From positions 82,687,501 to 82,751,500 of the forward strand of contig CM077595.1 in NCBI GenBank assembly GCA_039654915.1: a stretch of 64,000 bases of DNA. Direction: 5' to 3'. The notes under the pieces are model-generated. The model saw only the letters and a program-made list of their open reading frames with translations. It did no database searches and was not told the DNA's origin. This DNA comes from Aquilaria yunnanensis (taxonomy: Eukaryota > Streptophyta > Magnoliopsida > Malvales > Thymelaeaceae). Shown here piece after piece: positions 45,549 through 57,800 of this stretch; position 1 is the stretch's first letter, and each line of letters begins with the position of its first letter. A program made the position numbers and the translations under genes.

Positions 45549-46303
45549 AAAAAAAAGCCATTGAGGTTTTTGAAAACTGTGCTAGGAACTAAACAATTTA
45601 AGCTTATTTAGTACCCAAAAAAAAACCTTTCCTTATTAGGACTGTCAGATGAGCTTTATTACCAATAGTGTTTTTAAAGCTAGACCACTTACCAAGCTAG
45701 AAAGGGTTTTCAGCTCATGGTCAAATCGGTTTAACCGGTTAAATTGTCGAGTCAAAATCTCCACATTTTTGTTTCATAACTTAACGGTGACCTAATTGTT
45801 ACTTGAAAAATATTTTGAATTACGAAGAAAATTTTCATATACTACAAGTACTAACTCTGTAAATTATCCCATTTAAATATCTATAACCCTAAAGACATAG
45901 GACTATACTTGAAACTTTCTTCTCTTTGTTTCATTCTCTCTCTAACAATAGCCAAAATAATCGACTTTAATCTTTCTCATTTCCCTCAATTTCTCATTCA
46001 GTTTTCCCTCATTTCCTGCTTTAATTTCTTTTGCCCTTCCTTTTCTTGCCAATGTTTGGACTTCTAACATCACAACCCATAATTCTTCTTCTTCTTCAAC
46101 TGCCCAAAAAATTGCTTTACCTTCCTCCTGCAACTCGTCAACTTTCCTTTCAAAGTCCAATGCCTTCAGATCCTCAATCTCCTCAAAAACCAAGAAACAT
46201 TTGTTCCTCTATTTCTATATTATTTTTGGACTAGTGTTGACCCGCGGTTCAAAATGATCTACAAGTTAACTATTTTCTCCAATTTTCAATGGTTTGAAGC
46301 AGT
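45549..46303. other. Intergenic, no gene recognised
   Basis: Open frames of 67-83 codons on both strands at 45942-46234 are charged or Leu/Pro-rich and match nothing known to me. Confidence 0.5.
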
Positions 46304-46669
46304 TTTGATGATACGATCTATTAGTCTGAGCTAAAGAAATATAAGAAAATATGGAGAAATTGAGAAGAAAAAGAGTTAGATTAGATAAAGTAGAAAAAGA
46401 GAAAAATGAGGATGAAGAAGGATACAAAATGCTTTTCTGCCCATTGATTCATTCCACTTTCAATTTGTACGAGTACAAACGGTAATGGTTGGAACTTGTA
46501 CAGGTCAGCATAGAATATTCCTCAAATATAATACTTGAATTTGGCAGGAGCATGCATCTTTCTAGAACTCATCGTTGGTAATGGTATTATCCCAAATGAG
46601 CTTGGCCCATTGGAGCTGATGATGTGTGCATCCTCAGCTTGTTTCGTATCAGTGCTGCTTTCTTCAGAA

Positions 46670-49410
46670 CCAACCTTATCCTTAAGGTTAAAGCCAGGGA
46701 AATCCTTGAAAAAGTCTATTTGGTTTTCCCAAGTGGCATCACAAGGGTTTTGTCCCTGCCATTATACTAATATCTAGTCCACAAACTGACCATGTTGAAG
46801 GATCTTGCAGAAGCCTAGTATTTGTTTTGGCCGCACCAGGGGATTAGAACCAACAAAATTTGATGGTAATGCTTGTTGTTGGTCGGTAGGATCACCATAA
46901 CACTGTTTAAAGAGAGAAACATGGAATACATTATGGATTTTGGAATCCTGTGGAAGGATTAGGTAGTCAGCCAGTGCTCCTATTCTCTCAAGAATTTAGA
47001 AGAAACCATAGTATCGCATCACCAACTTGTAAGATTTTCTCTTTGCTACAGAACCCAACCGATATGGTTTCAATTTATGTGTATCCAATTAACCACCACA
47101 AATTTCTTCTTGGTTCGATAGGCATCCGCCTTGTTCTTCATCCAAATTTGGGCTCGTCCTAAGTTGACCTAAAGCTGTTCAATGATTTCTGCTCGATTTG
47201 ACAAAAGTTCTTTAGTGGAAACAATAGCAGAGGCATATTTTATAACATCAAGAAGTGATGGAGGAACATGACCATACAAGGCCTCAAAGGGCGTCATGTT
47301 AATAGCGGAATGCCAAGCTGTGTTATAATAGTACTCAACCCAAGGAAGATAATTGGTCTATTCTTGTGGCTAATCAGCAATGTGACAGTAAAGATAATCT
47401 TCAAGACATCTGTTTACCAATTTGGTTTGGCCATCTAATTGTGGATGATAAGCACTACTGTGCATGATAAGCACTACTAGCTGCTAGAGTCGCTTCTTTG
47501 AGCTTAAAGAGCTCCCTCCAGAAAAGCTCATGAATAAAGGATCCTGTCTATAACAATGTTGGATGGAAAACCATGCAATCGGGCAATCTTTTTAATGAAT
47601 ATTTTGGCTAAATGCTTAGCTGTGATATTTCCTCCAAGTGCACAAAAATATGCATATTTGGTTAAGCGACTAACCACAACCAAAATGGAAGTTTTTCTGG
47701 CTGATGGAGGAAAATGAATGATGAAATCCATTGTTATGCAGTCCCAAACCTTCATGGGAATAGGTAAAAGTTGTACGAGGCCTTGACAGGCTATAGTAAG
47801 CATCTTGGCGCGCTGGCAAATGGAATAGTTTTGGACACATTCCTTAATGTGTTTCCTCATTTGTGGCCAATAAAATGTAGTAACGATACGGGCCAAAGTC
47901 TTATGATACCCGGCATAGCCTTCCACCGGAGAATTATGTGGGGCTATAGTGTTGATTTGGCAAGAATGAATAATTAGTTCTTATAGAACAATAATCCATC
48001 TCGAGCAAAACAATGAGGGTAAAGCTCTGGTTGATTCTGGACCTCTTGGTAGAACTTAACCTAAGGGATATGTTATGCTAAAAAAAAAAATTAACATCGT
48101 GAGTAATGCGGGTACAGGTTGTGAAATGGCTTGAAAAACATTAAAAGTCCCTTTTTGAACTCGATGTAATGCATGAGCTGGCCGTTTTCACATCCCGATT
48201 TGTATTGAACCTCAAAATCAAAGCCCATTAGCTTAGAGACCCATTGTTGCTGCTCAGGCATTTGAGTCATTTGAGTTAATACATTTTCAAGCTTTGGTGA
48301 TCCATCTGTACAATGAAGTAGCTACCAAGCAAATACTAATGCCATTTTCGCACTACCTTAACAATAGTATACATTTCACGCACATAAGTAGAGGAAGCTT
48401 ACAGCTTCGGGTTCATCTGTTTGTTAAAATACGCAATGGGCTTACCCTTCTGAAAAAATATTGTGCCAATGCCTACACTGGACACGTCGGTTTGCACAAC
48501 AAAAGTTGTAGTGAAATTTGGTAACTTCAACACAATAGTGGAACCCAGAGCAATTTTTAGTTCCTAGAATGTTGTAGCAACTTGTGGAGACCATATGAAA
48601 GCATCCTTGCAAAGCACTTGCATCAACTGGCAGCTTTGAAGGCGAAGTGGGGCACAAACTTGCGATAATAGTTGGTTAATCCCAAGAATGCGTAGAGCTG
48701 TCGTACAGAAGTATGTTCGGGCCAAGTATTAATGACAGAGATTTTGTCAGGGTCAACTTCCACTCTCCTTTCTGATATAATGTGTCCCAAGTAAGACACA
48801 TTTGTCTAGCCAAATGTGCATTTAGACTTCTTAGCATGAAAAAATGGCGTTGCAAACTTTCCAGTACCTGTCTTAGATGATTAAGGTGTTTTTCCCATGA
48901 TTTACTGTACACTAATATATCATCACAAAATACTAGAACACATTCCCGCAACAAAGGTCAAAAAATAAAGTTCATCAAGGATTGAAAACAAGATGGAGCA
49001 TTAGAAAGTCCGAAGGGCATTATCATGAATTCGTAGTGGCCTTCATGTGTCCGGAAGGCCGTTTTCTCAATGTCATCAGGATAAACTCTAAGCTTATGGT
49101 ATCTAGCTCTGAGGTTTAACTTGGTAAAGTACTTGGCCTCATGGAGTTCATCCAAGAGTTCATCAACGGTTGGAATCAAAAAATGATCTTTGACGGTCAC
49201 CGAATTAAGTGTTTGATAATCTACACAAAATCTCCAAGAACTATCTTTCTTTCAAACAAGTAAAACTAGAGATGAATAGAGAGTAGTGCTTGGCTGAATT
49301 ATGACTTCAGTGAGAATATGTTGGACTAATTTCTCAATTTCACCTTTCTAGAAGTGCAGATACCTATATGGTTTGGTGTTCACTGTTGTAATTCCTAGTT
49401 GGAATGGGAT
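46670..49410 (-). pseudogene. Chromovirus RT, RNase H, integrase and chromodomain, broken
   Basis: Minus-strand order: RT linker and fingers (CVDYQTLNS, about 49210), RT palm ([15 protein letters not shown]; the usual YxDD appears as FCDD near 48920), and a poorly preserved RNase H (48650-48050). The integrase zinc finger and core follow at 47926-47528 (TFYWPQMRKHI..C..CQRAK; MDFI; then RLHGFPSNIVID). A chromodomain-like end (DATWENQIDFFKDFPGFNL, about 46730-46675) is interrupted upstream. Many stops and frame changes. Confidence 0.75.
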
Positions 49411-50110
49411 CTAATGATCGACTGACCGGGAAGGAGGTAATTCGATCAGTAGCTCAAAAATATCCTCATATAGCATTTCAAGTTTAGCCACATAAGCTGA
49501 GATAGTGGTTGTATGCTTAAGCTTGTATAGTGTGGCTTTATGGTTAATATAGGCAAAGTGGTCAAAATGGAGCTCCATCGCATGAGTGAAAGCTTCCCAA
49601 GTGGTAAGTTGATTGATTGAATGCATATAGTGAAACCACATCAACACTGGTCTGGACATGTAAAAAGTGGTTATCTCTAGTTTTTGGTCAATGAGGGTGT
49701 GATGATAAAAGAAGAACTTCTCGATTTGGAAGAGCCATTCTAGAACATTTTGATCGGTAAACAAGGTAATCTCCAATTTGGGAAGCCATGATGGTGAAGA
49801 TGTTGAGGTTTCAGTCAAGAAGGATGCTCTTGAGATGTGCGATTGGTAAAAGGTTAGGGTTTCAACAAGTACAAAAAGTGTGTTAAGTGTGGGAAGTAGT
49901 AGAGGTTGAGTTGGGTTGGTCGAATTGGCGGTGAGTAGGGGAAATGTGTTAAGTCTAGATTGATTCAGCCATGTTAAAGCTCTTCTCAATTGGCGATCTC
50001 CATTTGATGAAAGGTGTTGGTATGCTATTGAAGTTAATCTAAGATTTTGGCAACGTTTTCCTCCAGAGCTTTGTGGTAAGTTGTCATGACTTCCCCCATG
50101 GATCCTCCCA
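49411..50110 (-). pseudogene. Chromovirus gag, fused by deletion to the pre-RT region
   Basis: The capsid part is readable (LEITLFTDQNVLEWLFQIEKF and TTWEAFTHAMELHF, about 49560-49790). Within one open frame it runs on into LPPSRSVDH (about 49411-49440), the usual start of the pre-RT linker. The zinc knuckle and protease that should lie between are gone, so an in-frame deletion near 49460-49480 is inferred. Confidence 0.7.
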
Positions 50111-50469
50111 ACAAAAGCACCAAATGATACGATCTATTCTTTTGATCTAAAGAAATATGAGAAAATATGAAAAGACTGAGAAAAATAGTCAAATTAGATA
50201 GACTAGAAAGAAAGAAAAAAGAGGATGAAAGAAGATGCAAAATGCTTCTCTGCTTATTCATTCATTCCACTTTCAATTTGTATGAGTGCAAATAGGAACG
50301 GTTAAAGCTTTTACAGGTCAACATAGAATATTCCTCAAATATAATACTTGAATTTGGCAAGAGCATGCATCTTCCTAGAACTCATCCTTGGTAATGGTAT
50401 TATCCTAAATGAGCCTGGCCCATTGGACCTAGTGACATGTGCATCCTCAACTTGTTTCATATCATTTGA

Positions 50470-52475
50470 CCTAGTCATATATGAGATGAAACCCTAGCCG
50501 GCAAAAGCTAGTTCACAATTGACTCGACTGATTCAAGATGCAAGATTTATGTAGTCAACTTCAACTAGTTGAGATTAAAGTTTAATTGATTAATTGATTG
50601 TGTTAAAAAATAACAACATCAGAATATTCCTTTTACAATGTTTTTTTACAAACACATTTTCCAATGTTTCTTTGCTAAGACGTAAATATAGAGTGTGTCC
50701 TTCGCACTTTTGTCATGCATCGATCAACAAAAATACAAATTGTTCATATGTATCACATTTAAAGATAAAAAAGTGTTAAAAAAGGTTATGAATGATTAAA
50801 TTAAAACTAATTCATGATTACTTCAAAGATTTTAAAGAATTAAAATGTTTTAAAGTTGTTGGTAACTAATTTGGTAAATAAAAAATGTATGGTTAAGACC
50901 GAGGCAGTGGACATAGGATTAGCATAAATTGGTTTCTTGACTGTAATAGAGATTAAAGTTTGAAGGAACTAAAAACACAAAAGCCAAGATTCTAGGATAC
51001 CTATAATGCTTATTGGAATAAAGTAACAACAATGGCTGATTTCAAAGTTTTGATAATCAAATAATATCAACACAAAAAACTGAGGACCTTCTGTGTAGAT
51101 TTCCATTATCTAGTTATGGACATCTTCCTATACTAGAAAACTGATTGTAGCAAAAAAAATTTACTGTAACAAAAAAAAAGCAAAAATTTACTGTCAAAAA
51201 CCATTATCCTACGAAATACTATTTCAAAAAAAACAAGAAGAATTACTCTAAATACTATCTTGATAATACTACATTCCATGCACAAAATTCATACTTGTAG
51301 ATATTTTAAGGTAAAAATAAAAAATAAACCGGTAATTTTTTTGTATTGGCCCAAATTGACTATTAATGTTTTTTTGGCTAAATAAAACATTATGTTTTAA
51401 AATCAACCTAGATTGACTATTGGATGTTAATTGCACTAATATACTATTTGGAATGAGAATATTACATCAAATGAGGAAGATGTGGCTTAAAATGTGTATA
51501 TAGCCAGTGGACAAAATTTCAATCTAGGAGGAGTCGAAGACCAAGTTAAAATCCACTGAAGAATTGAGGGGGAAAAATGAGTGTTTGTGAAAGGAGTTAA
51601 AATTGGTTTCAAAGACAATGATGTCATAATCTGAGAGTGTCTCCGAAACTTCCTTCCATATTTCTTGATTTCGAGCATGAAACTAGCTAAGGGCTTTCGT
51701 CTAAACTGAAACCATTGTGTTCATCGACATGGCAAAAGTTTTGAGTTTCTTTTTTTTTTTTGGCTTGACCCAGATGTGATTGATAAGTTAAAAGTTGAGA
51801 AGTTGTCGTGCTGATAAAGGTGACTATTGTGTGTAGTATATCAAAAGGTAAGTCCCACTTGGCTTGGACAAAGGGGATTTCTAGGCTTTATAAGTTACCA
51901 TGCCCAAGTGAACTAGTTAAGGAAAGGAAGAAGTAATAAGCTCGCACGCACGAGATGGGCCAAAATAGTTGAAGGAGCCCGATTCCCCCCCCCCCCTGCG
52001 CGTGAAGTATTACGAGGCCTGGTCTAACTTAATTTTTACATTTTACATTTTTTTGACTTTACTTTTTTACCCTTATGTGGAAAAGTTTGTTTTTCATATG
52101 TTGAAAATCCAAACAGACTCAACATACAAAAAATCCCAACCGAAAAAATTTAGCCATCTTACTCCCTACAAATACCTAGTCCCACTTCACTCTCAAATCG
52201 TCCAAAAGCTTTTGAGCTCTCTCTTCCACCCTTTGAATGTTTCTACTCTCGCTTGGTTTCTGTTTTTTGCTAATTCCTAGAGTATCAAGGATGCAACTGC
52301 ACACTTCCCGGAAGCATTGTATCCTGAAGGATTTCTCGCAGACCTATTCTCCTGTATACTTTAGAGAGTCACGAGCTATAATCCTTGAGGACACTGTTTA
52401 CACACCTCAGCTTTCTGTTTGTTTGGTTCGTGATTGTTTGAAGGCTATATTTCCAACAATCTCAAGGATTATATC
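50470..52475. other. Intergenic and likely leader or LTR of the following copia element
   Basis: No gene recognised up to 51950. A C-run at 51984-51998 stands out. 52000-52475 probably contains LTR and leader of the Ty1/copia copy (AGTATCAAGG near 52280 recalls a tRNA-Met primer site), but LTR ends could not be fixed. Confidence 0.4.
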
Positions 52476-53684
52476 ATGGATCCAACCTACGTTAATGGTA
52501 TTCCCACTGTCGATCCTTTGGACATTGTCCGGGAAGAGCCTACTGATATTGAGGCTATAGCTGCCAACTGTGAGAAAGTTCTCATAATAGCAATTGCAAA
52601 AATTAATAGGGAGAAAAATCCTAACCTTGTTGCTATTTGTGATAGGGCGTTTGCTGATACTTGATTCTATATGAAAGCTACATTGAATGCCAAAACTGCT
52701 GCCATTATGCCGACACCACTGCCACCACCTTCAACATTGGTGAAACCATTTCCCAACATTTCAAAGATAGAAATTTTGGTGGACAAAACTACAAAAGATG
52801 CCAAAAACGTATTTGCATGCTGCTGGATGTGCATGGAGTTGCCTTCGCATTGAATGAGTCCAAACCTACTAATCCCAAGCTACAGGAGTCTTGGACCTAT
52901 GCTAATAAAGTATGTCATCACATAATTATTTCAACTTTATCTAATAAGTTGTTCGATGTCTACATTAAATGCAAGGAAGTGAATGAGGCATGGGAATCCA
53001 TGTTGCTCAAGTATACAGTGGAAGATGCATGCAAGCAGAAGTTCATGATCAGCAAATTCTATTGGTGGGAGATAGAAGATGAAAATGACATCAAGTCACA
53101 AATCAATGAATACCACAAGCTTCTGGAGGACTTAAAAGGAGAAAGGATCATGCTACAGGAAAAGTTCATGGCCAACTTGTTGATTGATAAGTTGCCACCA
53201 TCATGAAGAGACTACAAGCAACAACTGAAGCACAATCGACAGCAGCTGTCTCTAGCGGACCTAATCATTCACATCATTATCGAATACACCAATAGGAAGG
53301 AGCAACGTATAGCCAAAATGAAGCAATTAACCTCCAATGCCAATCTTGTCAACTCCAAGAGCTATAATCCAAAGCAAAAACCCAACAATAACTCCAAGCC
53401 TAGACCTATGCCAGGCAATAATGATGACAAAAAAGCACTGCATTGCTTCATTTGTGGGGGGAAAAAAAAAGGCATTTTGCTCGACAATGTCATAAAAAGA
53501 AACAATTTGAAAAATCTCTTAGGCAAATGGCAAACTTGGCTCATAGGGACCATGATGATGATGACATCATTACTATAGTGGTTTTAGAAGCATACCTAGT
53601 TGCCAATTCAAAAGAATGGGTGATAGATTCTAGTACCATTAGGCATATCTGTGATAATGAAATTGTGTTTTCCTCTTATACTCC
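52476..53684 (+). pseudogene. Ty1/copia gag with zinc knuckle and protease start, cut by the Tat-like element
   Basis: ATG at 52476 opens the gag. A TGA at 52662 and a frame change near 52775 break it, and the 52661-53206 frame then carries the copia gag core (LLDVHGVAFAL, EAWESMLLKYTVEDACKQKF, FMANLLIDKLPPS). A CFICG...ARQCHKKK zinc knuckle follows near 53440-53490 across another frame change. The protease start EWVIDSSTIRHICD is at about 53615-53660. Sequence stops at 53684 where a TG of the next LTR begins; the rest is presumably beyond the window. Confidence 0.8.
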
Positions 53685-54657
53685 TGATAGCCAAAGGCTA
53701 TTGCCTCCTCGGTAGTAACTCCCTGCCAGAATATTGGCCGAGGAGTCTGACGTCACCCAAGAGAGGATCTTTTTACTGACCTCGGAAGGTGCGAAGTCAA
53801 ACACTATGAGCTCGAGACTTCGGTTAGCTCGTCAGGAATTCCGAGGACAACACCGTCTCCATCGAGGGGCCAAACTGACCGTCTTCGGGTAAGAAAGCCA
53901 TCTCTCTGAAGCAAGGAAGAATCTCCCCGAAGGCAGAGGCCCCGAAGAGGATCTTCCCCGAACAAGAAACACCTGAACAAGGGAATCCCCTAACTATGGG
54001 TATAAGTCCCGAAGGAGGTGTTCATCAAGGGAACTCCCAGAGCTATGGGATAGATCCCGAAGGAGGTGCTCGCACCGAAGGACGGATAGAATCCGAAGAG
54101 GGTGCACGCACCGAAAGGCGACCTCGCCCAGGGGACCTCGGGAGTACGGTATGACCATTTAAGGAGCCTCTGACTTGTCGCCCACAAGCCCTACACGTCA
54201 CATCTGAACGGTGAACTGACACGCCGCAGCCGCCCCAATCCTGACACAACCTGTCCGGGTCCAGGGCTAAAGGAGGCTGCAAACGGCTGCCTGTCCCCTA
54301 GGTCCAAAAAGACAGATCAAATCCGACCGAACACGTGTCATGATCTGAACGGACCAGCTACTCCTATAAATACTAGGAAATGGGACTGGGCAAAGGATGG
54401 GCATTTTTCCTCCCTCTGAGAAAACACAAAACAGGCAAGACACTTGATCCCTTAGTGTTCTTCCTCCACTTTCACTCAGAAAACTGACTTGGGCGTCGGA
54501 TGGTCCTCCCCGGAAAAGCAAACCGGGGACCTCCTAACCTCTTCTTGTAGCTTTTCAGGCACACTCAGCTGGGAAACCAGAGCTCCAGGCGCTCGCCTCC
54601 TCAGGAAGTCTCTCCGCCTGTCAACATGACAGCAAACGAAGATGCTTTGGGGCATCA
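53685..54657 (+). repeat. 5' LTR of the Tat-like element
   Basis: Starts TGATAGCCAAAGGCTATTGC and ends GGGGCATCA, two bases before the primer site (973 bp). A CCGAAG-rich section (53870-54130) holds short direct repeats, e.g. TCCCGAAGGAGGTG at 54007-54020 and 54055-54068. A TATA box CTATAAATA lies at 54364-54372, with transcription expected about 30 bp later. Confidence 0.88.
54364..54372 (+). promoter_or_regulatory. LTR TATA box
   Basis: CTATAAATA in a suitable position about 285 bp before the LTR end; would define the U3/R border near 54395. Confidence 0.6.
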
Positions 54658-54659
54658 TT

Positions 54660-54677
54660 TGGCGCCGTCTGTGGGAA
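54660..54677 (+). promoter_or_regulatory. Primer binding site
   Basis: TGGCGCCGTCTGTGGGAA two bases after the LTR. This TGGCGCCG.. type is the usual primer site of plant Tat/Athila elements. Confidence 0.8.
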
Positions 54678-54826
54678 ACTACTCCCAGGTAGCTGTTGTC
54701 GAAACTCGGCGTTCGAAGGACAAAGGACTCCCGAAGTCCCCATCCGCGCCTGAAAACCAACCAGCTACCGAACAAAGTCCCCCAGAGACTTCCTTGCCTG
54801 AAGAGGAACGCCCTCTTGTCATCACC

Positions 54827-57800
54827 ATGGGTTTTTTACGAGACTTTCAGAGGTCTGTTGTGGCTGAAATGACACAACAGATAGACCGAAGGTGGCCGCA
54901 ACCAGCCCAGGCGCAAAAACCCACTTCGCCAGCACGACCTCGGGAGAAAAGCCCAAGGGCAACCCATCATAGCTCGGGAAGTGGGGAGCCACGGGAAGAG
55001 TCCTCGACAGATAACTTGCCCCTCGGAGCACGGCTAGCGGAAAAAGCGAGGGCTGAGCTACCCGAAGTCCCGTCCAGAAGAAGTTTGTCGCTAGAGGCAA
55101 GGTCCCCCTCAACTCGGTACCGAAGTCGCTCCCCGAAGAGACGGTAACAGTCCTTTTACCAAAGAACCTCCAAGCACCAGGAAGAGGAGCCCAGTGCTAC
55201 GCTCCTGCTGGAGAAGGTCTTGGCAAGACTGGAGAGAGTGGAACAGCAGGTGGCACGAAAGCCTGTTTGGGCCAGGCTAACTGAAACCGTCTCTGGAGAT
55301 GAAACTCCTTTCGCCCGAACAGTGGTCGAGGCGGCCATGCCAAGTGACTTCAGGCTACCTCGGCTAGAGACCTATGAGGGTCGGACTGATCCCCAGGCCC
55401 ACCTAACAAAGTACAAACGGAGCATGGTGCTACACGGGGCTGATGATGCTACACTCTGCAAGTGCTTCGAAGTCACCCTCGCAGGACCAGCAACTGTCTG
55501 GTACAATTCCCTGCCTCCCGGAAACATCAGGGGGTTCCAGGAGCTGTCCACAGCGTTCACCCAACAGTTCATTGGGAGCAAGCCGACGGCGAAGATGCCC
55601 GTCCAGATGTTCAACATAGCACAAAGAAACGGGGAGACCATCCGTGACTATGTCGAGAGGTTCAACAGAGAGGCCCTCAGTGTTCCAGACTTTCGCCCTG
55701 AAATCCGCATCCTCGCCATGACGAGGGGCCTCCGGAGGGATTCGCACTTGTTTTATGAATTCTCCAAAGATCCCCCGGACACGCTGGGAGAATTCTACCG
55801 AAGGGCTGAACAACATATGACAGCCGAAGAGCTGAGAATGACGGGACCAAAGGCTTACCATATTCACGCTCGTGGCGAAGGGTCCAGCCAGCAAGCCCGG
55901 TGTCCAACGGAACAGTTAGGCCGACCTCGGAGAGCGCGAGTAGGAGGAAGGAAGCCCCAAAACTTTACACCTCTGAGCACCACGAGGGCTAACGTCCTCA
56001 TGGCGTTGGAAAAACAGGGGGCTCAAATCCAACGACCGAGGGGCATGACTGCTGACAACAGAAGGAACATGAAGAACTTTTGTCAGTTCCACCGTGATCA
56101 CGGTCATGACACCGAAGACTGCTTTCAGTTGAAAAAGTACATTGAATCACTGATAAAGCAGGGCCAGCTTCGGCGTTATTTGAGAATGCCTTCCCCGAAG
56201 GGGAAAAAAGAGGAAGAAGGAAGGCCCGATGACGAGGATTATGATTCAAACAGGCGAAGGAACCGAAGTCCGAGAAGGCGTCCTCCACCTTCGGCAGGAG
56301 TAATACAGACGATCACAACCGGACTTCCATCCTCGGAAAGAAAAAAAAGGGCCAGAGAGATAGCGGTGATGGAATATCAGAGCCCAACAAAAAAATTGGC
56401 CCGCGAGGATGGCTCCACCATCGTATTTCCCTATGACGATCCATTGCTGATAATGGCGAGGATAGGAAACTGGGACGTCAAGAGGGTACTGCTGGACGAT
56501 GGGTCAAACGCAGACGTCTTGTTCTCACATTTGCTGCCAAGCTTGGGCGTATCCAGGAGTGACCTCAAGGCTGTTACTTCACCCACGTTCGGCGTAGGAC
56601 CATCTGAGCTACCTGTCCTCGGGTGGATCGACCTCCCCTTGATGATGAAAGGAACTTCGGAGAAAGGAACTGCTGAGTTGTTCGCCTCTACCATGGCAAG
56701 ATTCATAGTCATGGACGTCCCTTCGTCATACAACGCCATCCTCGACAGACAGACACAGGGAAATCTGCACATTCGTCCAGATGTAAAGTACTTGACCGTC
56801 ACCTTCGCCACCAAGGAAGGAGACGCAAAGATCTTCATTGATCAAGGCGAGGTGAGAAAGGTGTTCGTCAGAGCACGAAAGGCTCCAGCAAGCAACTTAG
56901 CACATGCTGTAGAAGCAAAAAAACTGGAAAGGGGTGAGGCAGAAGATCCCACAAAAGCGGAAACAGAAGAAGTAGAGCTTGTCCCAGGCCATAATACCCG
57001 AATAGGGAAAAGCATGGCCAAAGGAGACAAGGAAAAACTTGTATCTTTTCTGCTTGCAAATAAAGATCTGTTCGCCTACTCGCCGAAGGACATGACAGGG
57101 GTAAACCCTTGCGTAATCCAGCATAGCCTCAAAGCGAGTCCGGAAGTAAAACCTGTCCGGCAAAATAAACGGAGCATCTCGGCTCACAAAAGTGACTTCG
57201 TCAAGACCGAAGTCCAGCGTCTGATAGACGCTAGCATTATCCAGGAGGTAAACTACCCCGAATGGCTAAGCAACGTGGTAATTGCCACAAAAGAAGGAAG
57301 TAGTAAGCTCCGGATGTGCATCGACTTCAGAAATTTGAACGATGCTTGCCCGAAAGATTCATATCCTCTTCCGCCAATAGACCAACTGGTAGACTCAACT
57401 GCCGAGTACGGGCTCCTAAGTTTCCTGGACGCTTTCAGTGGGTATCATCAGATAAGGATGAACCCCGAAGATGAAGAGAAGACTGCCTTCATCACCGAGG
57501 GAGGAACATATTGCTATATTAGGATGCCCTTCGGGCTCAAGAATGCAGGAGCCACCTACCAGAGACTGATGAACAAGGTCTTCAAAGACCAAATGGGGAG
57601 GAACATGGAGGTGTATGTTGATGATATGATAGTCAAAAGCAAACTGCCTGGCTACCACGTTGCAGATTTAGAGGAAACCTTCCAAAAACTCAGAGCCTTC
57701 GGGATCCGCCTTAATCCTGAGAAATGCATCTTCGGGGTGACCTCGGGAAAGTTCCTTGGGTACATGGTATCCGAAAGAGGCATCGATGCTAACCCCGAGA

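Larger units (their letters stand above)
46309..50464 (-). mobile_element. Chromovirus-type Ty3/gypsy element with both LTRs, internally deleted
   Basis: The two LTRs are 46309-46651 (343 bp) and 50125-50464 (340 bp), both TGATACGATC...TATCA on the plus strand. The 5-bp TTTGA duplication at 46304-46308 and 50465-50469 is perfect. On the minus strand a primer-type sequence (TTTGGTGCTTTTGTTGGGA) follows the 5' LTR at about 50124. Total 4156 bp. Coding parts are listed separately. Confidence 0.88.

Noticed and set aside
48294..48524. Plus-strand frame in the chromovirus
   Set aside because: Shadow of the decayed minus-strand RNase H region.
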